Source: Collybiopsis luxurians FD-317 M1 (Eukaryota > Basidiomycota > Agaricomycetes > Agaricales > Omphalotaceae). Taken from it: a DNA stretch of 64,000 nt. The notes beneath the pieces are model-generated. The model did not search any database and was not told the DNA's origin. It saw only the letters and a list, made by a program, of their open reading frames with translations. How positions within the stretch are numbered: the stretch's first letter is position 1; every line of letters begins with the position of its first letter. The stretch is taken from contig KN834750.1 in assembly GCA_000827265.1 (NCBI GenBank), positions 1,465,297-1,529,296 of the forward strand, in the 5' to 3' direction. The position numbers and the translations under genes are program-made. This document shows positions 11,138 through 21,347 of this stretch, one piece after another.

Positions 11138-13034
11138 GAATAAAAGGAGGAAGTGGCATCAAAGATGATACCGGAGATGATGGAGGTCGCATTAGCTCCA
11201 ACAATGCCACGGATAACGACGAAGTTCCAATCAGCACAACACTCCAACATTACACAAATTCATCGCTTGGTCGGTATAACTTTGATAGTTTTTTTTAGCT
11301 TACCCGTATAACTGATGAATTTCACGCAGATACGGGTGCTGGAGGTGCTGGGACTAACGGTGGAACTGGGGGTCGAGGGGGGGACGTTGGCTCACGCAAT
11401 ATTGCCAACGAGTCTGGCACTCAGACCTTCACTGACACCGTATACCAACACAGCAAAAGTGGGTGAGTACCCCGTTGATGCTGACACTCTACACCAATCT
11501 GACTCCCATACACAGCCGACTCTATTCAGAACTTCTTCAGTATGCGTCTCTAGTCGATTGAGCATTGAGTACAATCTCCCGAATTTCGATCTAGAGTACA
11601 AGGGCGAAATCAGCACTGGAAACACCATAATTAACAACGCAGGCAGTACTTTTTCCTCTTACAGAGATGATCATTCCAACCACAGTTCCAATGTCATTAA
11701 TATGAATGGATCAACTTCACCTGGTTTGATATTATCTCCACTATCGACGTCCGCACCGCCACGTCCTCCACCGAAGGATGATGTCCAACCCTCCCCTCTC
11801 TCGGCTCCTGCTGAAGGTGAAACATTTCCCTATCAGTTTTGATCTTGTGAATTGACTAGGATCACAGGTTTTTATGAAGCTCAATCACGAAAGGATTATT
11901 TCCGGACTAACAAAGATTCTCCCACTTATCCAAATCACTCGATTGGGACGGCAACGAATGTTCAAGGTGAAAAAGGTAATTTAATCTCTGCATTAGTTCA
12001 ATCACCGCATTAGTTCAATCACCGCATTGAGACCCTTTACACCAGGTGGCGGAGAGTCTAATCTTGCTCCAAAACTGCACCACAGTGTCACGGCGTCGCC
12101 GTCTTTTCCTGCATCCTCCTAGGCAAAAAATCGCAATGGTACGGAAAGTTGATAATTGTCTTGTTGGACGTGTTTTGCTCAAATACTTGGGAATATACTT
12201 GAAGAACATCCGCCATTAGATACAGAACGACAGGTACGAGGCAGAGCGTCCGGTTCAGGTTCAAAGGCTCCTACGTCAGTCATCTCGGCCAACGATCTCG
12301 AGTCCCGTCCTGCGCCTGTAAATTCAGTTTCTCCTGAAAGTCTTTTCCCGCTGGAGGCACAGCCAAGCCGGGCCTCCTGGCTGATGCTTGACGAAGCGTC
12401 TCGCACCATCATCATCTTCGGTCCTCCAGGCTCAGGGAAAAGCTCTGTTATCAGCATGCTCCTTGAAGACGACAGCAACAGTCCAATCGATTCTAACCTA
12501 CCTTCCCTGCAAATAGCCCAAAACTACGGCTGTAATCCAACTCCGTTCTATCATAAATCCTATGAAGTCTCTATCTGCGAGTTTACCTACCTCATATACG
12601 ACGTGACAGGCGTCGCGGAAGACACACCCAACTTTACGTCCAGTGCCACCTTCCAAAACCTCCAAAATCTTGTACGCAATCTCGCCTTGAACGGCCCCAG
12701 TCTCCTCATTCTTTGCGTTCGAGGACCAGAGATCAAGCGAAACACAAAGAGAAATTTCCATCTGTTTTTCGACGGGATTTTCAACAAGGAGATACCAATC
12801 GCACTCGTGGTGACCGGGCTCGAGGACGAGAAGCCGACGATGGAGTCGTGGTGGGCTCGGAACAACAATGTGTTAAACAAGTTTAGGATTCGTTTTTCGG
12901 CGCATGCGTGTATCACGGCCTCGCGACATGCGCAGGAGAGATACTTCGACTCGAGGAACGCGTTGAAGAGTTTGATTGTTCAACACGCAGTAGCACCGGG
13001 CGTTGCGCGAACTGAAAAGGTGGGGCTGAAGTGA
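11138..13034 (+). CDS. P-loop G-domain protein with low-complexity N-terminal region
   Basis: The last exon (about 12220-13034) encodes a compact nucleotide-binding domain. Walker A is TIIIFGPPGSGKSS, a G3-like site is YLIYDVTGVAED, and a G4-like site is IALVVTGLEDEKP. This matches the G-domain (AIG1/MMR_HSR1-like) proteins that are expanded in mushrooms. Upstream exons encode a Gly/Asp/Ser/Thr-rich disordered region: GGSGIKDDTGDDGG, then a Gly run after DTGAGGAGTNGG, and a Ser/Pro segment with SAPPRPPPKDD. Most joins keep frame, but the splice into the last exon and the true 5' end, possibly near 10830, are unresolved. The product probably binds GTP; its cellular role is unknown. A decayed copy lies about 2 kb upstream. 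Confidence 0.65.
11990..12033 (+). repeat. intronic 17-bp tandem repeat
   Basis: GCATTAGTTCAATCACC occurs twice head to tail, followed by a partial third unit, inside an intron of the G-domain gene. Confidence 0.85.
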
Positions 13035-13725
13035 CGACTACTATCTTGATACGGCTGGTTTTTTTGACGATTTTTGTTTGCCTTTGTTAGGATACGAAAG
13101 TATGGCTTGCCAGTATTGCGAAGCGATTTGTGGGACTTGCAGGAGGTTCCGTGCTGTCTTCCTTGAGAAGAGCCTTGGCTTGAGAAAGGAAGCTTCGGGT
13201 GTTCAGGCAGTACCCGGAGACGCAGAGCTAGACTCACGTTATTCTTGGTCATTCATATGTATCCGGGTGCGATTAAGCTGTTAGTTTTTGCTCCGGGCAC
13301 TCCCTGTATCTATAGCATGAGTTTAAGGGAGCATTCACATTTTCAGTTGGGCGCCTGGGAGGGAGCTGGTGCTCCCCTCTTGGATAGAGTAGAGTAGAAG
13401 TAGATGCCCCGTCGAGTCTTGACAATCGCTATCCACGGAGTCCAGAAGCGATAGGTATTCATTCAATCCCATTATCATCAATCGGTATACAGTAAATATA
13501 CGTTACGGTATTCATCAACGTGCGTATAGGTCCGTCAAGCGTGTGGTATAGTAGGGATACATGGCGTTAGGGTTAAAAAAGGAATAGGTATGCTAATGAT
13601 AGTCCCAAATCGTGAACGAAATTAGAAAGCTCTATCTCCCCGACGGGCGTGAAAAAAGATGTGTGCACCAATCTACAAAAAGCCCAAAAGATCGTTTTTG
13701 ATGGTTCGAGATAGGTATGTCATAA
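13035..13725. other. intergenic region
   Basis: The first 150 bp downstream of the G-domain gene also match the decayed copy at 9170-9300, so the duplicated unit included 3' flank. The rest shows no gene, repeat or RNA. Confidence 0.45.
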
Positions 13726-14661
13726 CTATGGAGACAGAGGTGGAGCGTTTCCGCGTGCTGCAACCTTTTCATCTTCATCAATGGGTACCTTTGGATCTGT
13801 ACCGTAGTGCATCTCGTGTTGAACGCCCAGGAACATGAGGACGGTCCTACGCAACGATAAGTGAGGCTCGGAACATCATGAGAACGAGACCTACGAAGCG
13901 ACGGTAAAAACCCATCCGATCCATAAAAGACAAACGTATGCAATATTTACTGCCCAAGTGTTGTATTCTGGGATCGGGTTAGTGTAAGCAAATGATGCGG
14001 AAAAGAAAGATACTGACTCAGAGGCGGGCGGAAGAAAAAGTCTAGGTACTGTTGCTGCTGTTCTACGGGAGCACCGGTGATAAACGCTGAGTGATTAGCT
14101 ACCACGATCTACAGATCGAATGTTCAGTGAGATAAAGCGGATTCTGGTTAAGAAAGATACATACGGTGCTCATCAAAGCAGCAGCAAAGACACCAGTGGT
14201 AATACCGACAGCCAGAGCCAATCTAGTATTATTGTACCATTTCGGATATGTCCGTCTAGGCCAAAGAACGAGGAAGAACAAATCTGCGCCGAACAAGGTG
14301 GCGACGAAGACACAGAAGACAATGGTTAAAACTTCAGCGGCTATGATATCGTTGTTGTGTAGGGTGACATTGAATGGAGGAATGGAGGAAAGGGCGTATA
14401 GTTGGACATTAGTTTGCAAGTCTTCGTACTTTGATAGAGAATATGTTGCAGTGCATTCTGCGGCTAGACAGACATTCATGGCAATTTGATACGCGACTGA
14501 ATCAAAAGAAATTGGAAACAGTTTCAAGATAAAAAGAAAAAGAAGACGCACTGAGGCGTTCTCGTCGAAGATGCCAGCGTCTATCGTACATGTTCTTGCC
14601 TTTGAAGGCACTCCACTTCATTTCTGTGAGATCGAAGCCCCATATTTTTCTGGGAAAAGGC
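13726..14661 (-). CDS. Multipass membrane protein, unknown function
   Basis: Starts MPFPRKIWGFDLTEMKW. The first intron joins RRERL to IAYQIAMNVCLAAECTATYS. The largest exon carries two hydrophobic segments, AAEVLTIVFCVFVATLFGAD followed by LFFLVLW, and LALAVGITTGVFAAALMS, separated by a basic PRRTYPKWYNNTR loop. Next come IVVANHSAFITGAPVEQQQQ and a segment with NIAYVCLLWIGWVFTV. The last exon appears to be TVLMFLGVQHEMHYG followed by an acidic tail, with a stop at 13726. I could not join that last exon to the previous one in phase, so either the exon limits are off or the gene ends earlier, after VFTVAS. Divergent from another membrane protein gene 215 bp away. I do not recognise the family. 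Confidence 0.55.
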
Positions 14662-14876
14662 ATGTTATGATATGGGAGATGAGGAAAAGGAAGGGTAAAG
14701 TTTATAAATGAGGGTGGCGGCGGAGTGAGCGGAGTGGTGCCTGGACTGGGCAATAATCATAATGACGTCATTTGTCAGCAAGGATTTCTCAAACTCCCTA
14801 GTTCTCCACTCTGACGCATTGTGTAACTAGTAATATAACTTATGTACATCTCTTTTTCTCTGTTAGTCTAAATATC
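14662..14876. promoter_or_regulatory. 215-bp divergent promoter between two membrane protein genes
   Basis: The two starts are at 14661 (minus) and 14877 (plus). The spacer contains TGACGTCA near 14763, a perfect palindrome and the consensus CRE/ATF site bound by bZIP factors. Whether it is used is inference. Confidence 0.5.
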
Positions 14877-16253
14877 ATGCCCTCGAGCGAACAATCTCAT
14901 TCTAGCTCCTCTTCCGCTGTCATCATGAACCATGACCCTCAATACGACTCTAATGACTCTTCGGACCAACTTCTTACTCTTCCAGACTTGCAGTTTTCCT
15001 ACAATAAAATATATGTCGCCCTATACATTGTCTTCCTCATCATCTGCAACGTTTTAATCCCCTGTTTACTTTTCTATCTCCTCCAAACTTGTAAGTACAA
15101 CATCGTCTTCATGGCATCTTGGCTCAACTTTGCTCCCAACAGTCACCAATATCACCACAAAAGAGCTTATTGGTATCTCTTCCGCCGCTCTCGGTGTTTC
15201 TTCCTGCTTCGATGCACCCTTTAGACTTCTAAGACGTATGCCATCCAGTGCTTACTATGCCAGGCACTCTAGCTGACTGATTCTCCAGTGGTTCGACACC
15301 GAAAGCACTATGGCCCGCTGGGCTCGGATGTCTGGTGGCATCTCGATTTTGTCATGTGGGCTTACACATTCGCCCTCCTCGTCTTTGCTTTTCCTCTCGC
15401 GATTGCTCCGGCTATTGCGTTCTAGTACGCGGAACTTTCTCTTCCTATTCTCCGTCTTCCGACACTGAGAATGTTACTTCATCAGTAATTTCTTCCTAAT
15501 GTCAACAATGATGCTTGTCGGTCCGATGGGAGTCGTTTTCATATTTTCGCTTTTCGCTCATTACTACGAATGGCCTCTACCCGTGAGGTGCTCTTCCGAG
15601 CCGGTGGGCAGTCTCATGAAACCTGCCGTGTTCTACTGTATCGAGGATGTCGGTGCGGTCGATTTTAAACATGGTAGAAAGTTTCGCCAGAGAGTGCATA
15701 AGAGGTTTGTACGGACTTTACAACTTTTGCGGTCCCTATCTGAATCCGTCCCCGTCTAGATACGACGCTTCGCCTCCGTTCCGCCAACTTATGGTAGAGC
15801 TCACTGTATACTGGGTTATTTGCGGCGCTATATACTGTGGTCTTACGGCTGCAGTCACCTGGGGCGCTCCGCTCAATTTTGCATTTGGGTAAGTATCTTT
15901 TTTTTTCAACCGTTGATGCCCATTCTTACTAGCGCAAACTTAGCTGGGTTCTCGGCCAATTGTTCATCTGGGCGTTCCTCAGTTTTATCGGATGCAGATT
16001 CCTCACCCGCAGAGGTCTTGAACGCGAAAGGGCATACTGGCAACACCGAGGCCGGACCTTGTTCAAGGAAAAGACCGGTCCAGGTGGGATCAACGAGGGC
16101 GGCGTGGAGGAAGCTCCGCCGCCGAAGAGGACTCAGAGCGCACCGGGTATTCCGAGCGGGCGAGAGAAGAAGATCAGACCCCTAACGACGAGCAAGTCTT
16201 TGGATGAACCATCGAATGCAAAGACAAAGATTGAACGTACGGAGGTTGTTTAG
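14877..16253 (+). CDS. Multipass membrane protein, fungal-specific
   Basis: Six exons with frame kept at every GT-AG junction. The Ser-rich N-terminus is followed by a first membrane segment, YVALYIVFLIICNVLIPCLL. Then come a Gly/Ala-rich stretch (ELIGISSAALGVSS), FVMWAYTFALLVFAFPLAIA, STMMLVGPMGVVFIFSLFAH, WVICGAIYCGLTAAVTWG, and LFIWAFLSFIGCRFLTRR. That gives about six to seven transmembrane helices. The cytosolic-type C-terminus, about 85 residues, is basic and ends KIERTEVV. The layout matches membrane proteins widespread in ascomycetes and basidiomycetes with no assigned role, so I give no function. Stop at 16251-16253. Confidence 0.75.
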
Positions 16254-16601
16254 AAAGGACAAGTTTAAATAATACATGTATCAGCATCCATTCGCTTTCT
16301 TGTAGCTCTACGCAGATGTACATTATACCATATAGAAGACAGTAATTGTGATAGTGGAATATGTAGATTCATTGCTGCGCGGTATATATAAGGTTCATAG
16401 GGGGTCGCAACGCCGCAGTGCCTCTGGATTTTTCCGACAACCGATGAGTGGATTAGTATAAATAACGAGTGAGCGCCTGGAATTGACAAGGTTTTATGCA
16501 TACAAACTCTCTTCGCACACTTCATCCATTATCTTTGCAGCGTCAGCATACCACCCTCGTATAAACAGCTTTGACTTCTACGTCATTTACTCTGCCCACC
16601 C
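16254..16601. other. intergenic, promoter of the F-box gene
   Basis: Contains TATATATAAG at 16383-16392, a plausible TATA box about 210 bp upstream of the F-box gene start. Nothing else seen. Confidence 0.4.
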
Positions 16602-18032
16602 ATGTCTGAATTTCCGCTACCCAACGAACTCATCGAATGCATCCTCGACAACCTATACCACGACAAAGCAACCCTTCTCAACTGCGCTCTCGTCGGAAAA
16701 GCATGGGTTCCTCGTTCTCAAAAGGTATATATCAGTGTTTTTTCAGAAATTTGCAGAACAATCACTCACTTTCCTCCAGGGACTTTTCCAACGAATTGTT
16801 ATCGAGGCTCCGAACAGCCATCATGAAGACTACGTCACCCTCGCAACGGCTTTTCTCGCAGCGTACGAGAGGCTTCTTGCCATATACGACGCAAAGCCCC
16901 ACCTAGCTACCTACGCCCGGACACTCGAGCTGCGGCAGTACGAAAAGCCGTCGCGTACAGTGGACGCCAAGGAACTTCAGGAAACCCTTCAGACTTGCAC
17001 CGCCAAGGTCATCCAGAGGCTCACCAATATCACGAATCTGTCGATTTTGCGTCTGAATTGGAGTCAAATCAATCCTCCGATGCGAGCTGCTTTAACCGGG
17101 GTGTTCCAAATTCCTTCGGTAGTTCGCGTGTCCCTCTCGCTATTCGCCATTCCGACCTTCGCCGAGCTGGCCTCGCTGCTGAGCCATGTAACGCATCTCA
17201 AGGTGTTGAAAATCACCTTTTTGGCTTGCCATAATTGGGATATCCCCCTTCCCCCTTCTCCTGCGGACGACTCGAACCCGGACGTGCGCTCGATCTCCAC
17301 CTCTCCGCCTCCGCCTCGTTCTATCCATCTCGACGAATTGGTGCACCTTCATCTGGTCAACATCCGTGCCTTCACGGCTTGGTTCCAAAAGGACTGGTGC
17401 CCGTTTCAAGTATCCAACCTCCATTCGCTGCACCTTCATCGTTCGGCGACGTTCGACTATCATGGGACTGCTTTCATGCTAGAGAGCATTGGGGAGAATC
17501 TGAAAGAGTTGGAGTTGCAAGGTCCATATCAAAGTCAACGTGCGTGTCTTTTTTTCCTTATGATCGTCTAGTCTCACATATTCAACCAACAGATTTGAAT
17601 TTGAACGTGGTTCATTTGGGATACACACCCAACCTCGAAAGTGTCAGATTGATCAGTGTCCAACAGACCGACTCCTACTCCCCCGTTCCGTGGATTCGCT
17701 CCCTCTTTGAGCCTCTCCTGAACACGGACCGGAAAAAGACTTCTCTCAAACGGCTCACTATCGACTTGAATATTGACCATATCGACCCGATGAAGACACA
17801 TCAATGGGATATGTGGATGGCCATCGACTCGCTGTTTGTGGAACCAGAGTTTTTGGCATTGGAAAATGTGAACATTAATCTTATGACCACGCTTGGTTCT
17901 GTGCCGGACGGACTGCTGTGGTTGTTGGGCCAGAAGCTGATGTTCTTGGAGAATAGGAGAAAGTTGAGGGTGCGGATACCGGTTACGGCCGAGGTGAATT
18001 TTAGCAATATTAAAGCCGTGACGTTGTTTTAA
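16602..18032 (+). CDS. F-box protein with degenerate leucine-rich repeats
   Basis: Probably a substrate adaptor of an SCF-type ubiquitin ligase. Three exons: 16602-16724, 16780-17539 and 17593-18032. The F-box is at the N-terminus: FPLPNELIECILDNLY, then LLNCALVGKAWVPRSQK at residues 4-41. The rest resembles the irregular LRR region of mushroom F-box proteins, with recurring L-x-x-L-x-L patterns such as LSILRLNW, LKVLKITFL, LHSLHLHRS and LKELELQ. Short acidic and Pro-rich inserts lie near residue 210 (PLPPSPADDSNPD). The family is greatly expanded in Agaricomycetes and its substrates are rarely known. The 3' end faces the dehydrogenase gene 61 bp away. Confidence 0.85.
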
Positions 18033-18093
18033 TGCAGGATGGATGGATAATTGGAACAAATACTACACTGTATCGTATAATGCACTTGTATAC

Positions 18094-19449
18094 CTATATC
18101 CCTAATGTCTCCAACACCTTATTCGTCAAAGACCACAAATCATCAGCCAGCCCATCGTCTTTCGCCATCGCACTAGGTTCTGTAATCTTCCCTACAGGGC
18201 TGTCAACTAGATATGCACCTTCGTACTTGTCCTTCTCCTCCCGCACAACCTTTGCAGCCGCAGCGAATACGGACGTATGGGACCCCTGCTCTGGTGCCAT
18301 GATGGCCAGCCGGACGAGGGGTGTCCAGAACCCGGATGGGAACCAGTTGTGCGAGAAGGTGTCTACTCCGCCGGGATGAAGAGCGATGGCGAGGATGGGT
18401 TGAGGAGGTTGGGGGGAGGCGGTGTTCAGATGTTTTTGGAGAGTGCGTGTCCAGAGAATGTCCAAGAGCTTCGAATGGGCTGTAGGGTGTGTGGAATCGT
18501 AAATTAAAAGATTCGACTCGAAATTGAAAAAGCAGCTGCGAGATGTTTCGTAACTACTTACCGTAACGCAACATCCCAGAGAAGAATTTACCGCTATATT
18601 CGACGTTGAGGTCTTGGATGTCTTTGAATTTCACACCGGAGGGAGTGAATTTGTGCATCATTGACGCGACCTGGGGTCGAGTTGTGTATACGATCAGGGA
18701 GCGATATTTTGTAGACTGGGTAACGGTAACTCACATTGACTATCCGAACATCCGAGCCTGGTTCATTAGCTGTTGAAGTGAGAACAGGCAACAACGTCCG
18801 AGTGAAGACGAAGGGACTGAGATAACTACGAAATGCAAATAAGTTCCCATCTGCCCATAGAGCGCAAGTATATGTTCTCACTTGACCACAATCATGGAAG
18901 ACAGTCCATCAGAGGTCTTCTCGTAGGCACCAGCAAGACTATACCAGAGTTGATGCTTGAGCAATCTAGTACACGATTCTATTCTGAACACCTACAGGCC
19001 TGCATTGTTCACTAGGATTTGAATATGCGTTTGCAACTTGAATAGACTAAATCATTTGCATATAGTATACGCACCCAGCACATCCAGCCGCTTCTCCTTC
19101 TCCATAAACGCTTCCGCAGCCTTTTTCGCCTCTCTGGGATCACTCAAATCAAGCTTCAGCCAATCTACTTGCCCATTCCCCGGTTCAAGACCTTCCGCTT
19201 TGAGCTTCTCAATCGCTTCCATAGCCTTTGCCTCATTTCTCGCAGCCATATACACTTTGGCTCCCGCCTTGGCCAAGTGCCTTACCGTTGCCAAACCTGT
19301 ACCGCGGCTATAGCACAGTAATTGTAGAACGTTAGATGTGACGCATTGGATTTGCACAGAAACTGAGAAAGAACGGACTTGCCACCCGTGACAATGACGA
19401 TTTTGCCTTTTAGGTCGACCACATCCTGCAAAGGATCAAATTTCTTCAT
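18094..19449 (-). CDS. Short-chain dehydrogenase/reductase (retinol-dehydrogenase-like)
   Basis: NAD(P)-dependent oxidoreductase. Starts MKKFDPLQDVVDLKGKIV; the first splice completes the cofactor-binding motif VTGGNRGTGLATV. The second exon gives KVYMAARNEAKAMEAIEKL, typical of NADP-preferring members with a basic residue after strand 2, and WLKLDLSDP. Later exons give VNNAGLLAG, the conserved NNAG motif, then YLSPFVFTRTLLPVL, IVNVAS with the catalytic Ser, and YAHSK, the YxxxK catalytic pair. LHPGGVDTFSHNW follows. All catalytic elements are present, so it should be active. About 330 aa over six or so exons, resembling the retinol dehydrogenase/WWOX-like subgroup; the substrate cannot be told from sequence. 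Convergent with the F-box gene. Confidence 0.88.
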
Positions 19450-19629
19450 GATGATTCAACGTCGCAATCAGTAACGAACCAGTGGAAAATGAGGGAACGC
19501 CTTATATGTCGAGCGGTAGGTTTAAAAACGTCATCAGTATGGGCGTGTCAAATCCACTTCCTATTCTCTATTAGCCTACTTATGTGTATGGAAAGAAATG
19601 GTTCACTTTTGGTCAAATGAATTACTCGG

Positions 19630-21347
19630 TCAATGCCGGTCGACTTCGCGTCTAGTTCCTTGCGCATGCTGCAGAGGAAACACAGAATCCGCCGCGGCGT
19701 TGTCTAAAGTCTCCTCCACCCTTCCCTCTTCCAAATTCTTCAGTAGAATTCCTCGTTCCCCTTCGTCATCCGGATTACTCGTAACAGCTTCACCCTTGCC
19801 AAGCTCTGATTTGCCCTGCTCTTTCGTAACAACTACCCACAACGCACTTCCGACAATAATGACCGTACCCGTGACGGAGAGGAACGACGGTACGGCATGG
19901 AAGAATAAGCGATCGAGAAAACTAGTAAACACGATGAGCGTGTAGATCGCCAGTGTCCCTCGTGAGGCAGTTTCGCGTTGCAGACCGAGAGTAAGAAAGA
20001 TCTGCGCAAACATTATAATCGTGTACATTCAACAATGGCAAAAGAACGAACCTGTGCACAGAATCCAAAGACACCGATTTCAATCAGAAGGAGAAGCCAT
20101 ATCGGAGAAGTAGGGATAACGATGGGCGTATGGGTAGCAGCTAAGCTTAAGAAACGGGAAGGAGAGATGTCAGCGAATAGGCACAATATGAATTGTAATT
20201 GGGAAAAGGAACGCTCACCTTATGGCACTCACGATCACGCTGTAACCAGAGAACGCGACCATGGAATGCAATGCGTGTGCGCGTTTCCCGATGGCGCGAA
20301 TGGTGGTATCTGCAACATAAACGATGACAAGAGCGTATCAAGAAAAAACAGCAGAACGTACAAGCACCGGTCGAACCCAGCACCCCCAGCAGAGACACAC
20401 TGTAACGAAAATCAGGAGAATAGGTTACTTTGAATACAAACAGAACGTACCCTACTGCAACTAATCTTTGTTGCGGCGTAGCAGACGGCGGAAGTAGATT
20501 TTGGCTGCTGATTATGGCGGAGTTAGAGAGGGAGGTGAGATTGGCAGCGTGTCCAAGAGTTGACATAAGGCCCGATGAATTCACCGATATCATGGTCTCA
20601 TTGAAACTCGAAATGTGAGCGTGTCCAAAGAGCGAGGTCGGTCTAGCGATGAATATGACCCCCACCAAGCTGAACAGACCAGCAAAAATCTCTCTTCGGC
20701 CAACACTCTCACCCAAAAATAACGCGCCTGCAATTGCGGTGCAAAGCGGCGAAAGAAAGGTGAGGACAGTGGCATCGGAAAGGGAAAGGTATTTGAGAGA
20801 AAAGTAAATTCCAAACATCCCGAAAAAACTGATTAACTGATATTAGCCTCAAGGGTTCCATGAAGACGAGACAAAGCATACCCAGAAAACCCCCGGAACA
20901 TCAGCAAAAGCCGTACACCTTTTGGCCCAAACAATGGAGACTCAATCCCTTTGTAATACCTGCTAGACTATTAATCTCCTCTCTGCGACTGATAAGGGAT
21001 CCTGCATACATGTAGGCAAGACTTAATAAATATGTTATCGCCTAGAAAGCAAATCAGTGACGGCAGAGTATTTGGCGTAGTAGTTATACCATTCTAATGA
21101 GAATCAGCTCGAATGTTGGTACAGGCGGATCTATCGTGTTCAATTTCTTCACAGCAACGTTTACAAACGCTAGAAAGGCTTGAGCGGTAATGATTAAGAG
21201 AAGCCCGACGTTGCGCTGAAATAAACTCGAAAACGAGGCCCAAAGACGTGCCACCCTTCCTGAGTTTAAACCCATATCGTTGAAATTATTCGAGGCATTA
21301 AGATCTTCGGAGGGGACCAAGGAATAATTGGGGGCTCGAGGAGCCAT
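19630..21347 (-). CDS. EamA/DMT-superfamily transporter (SLC35G-like)
   Basis: Integral membrane protein of the drug/metabolite transporter superfamily. The soluble N-terminus MAPRAPNYSLVPSEDLN precedes the first helix VGLLLIITAQAFLAFVNVAV. FELILIRM is followed by an intron. A central exon includes YLSLSDATVLTFLSPLCTAI then GALFLGESVGRREI and SLVGVIFIARP, the classic end of the first EamA repeat. The Ser/Asn-rich loop after it is longer than usual. The second repeat includes VSLLGVLGSTGAYTTIR, VFGFCAQIFLTLGLQRE and LSVTGTVIIVGSALWVVV. A hydrophilic acidic tail closes the protein. Many introns interrupt it. Substrate unknown; localisation to plasma or inner membranes is inferred from the family. 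Confidence 0.82.
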
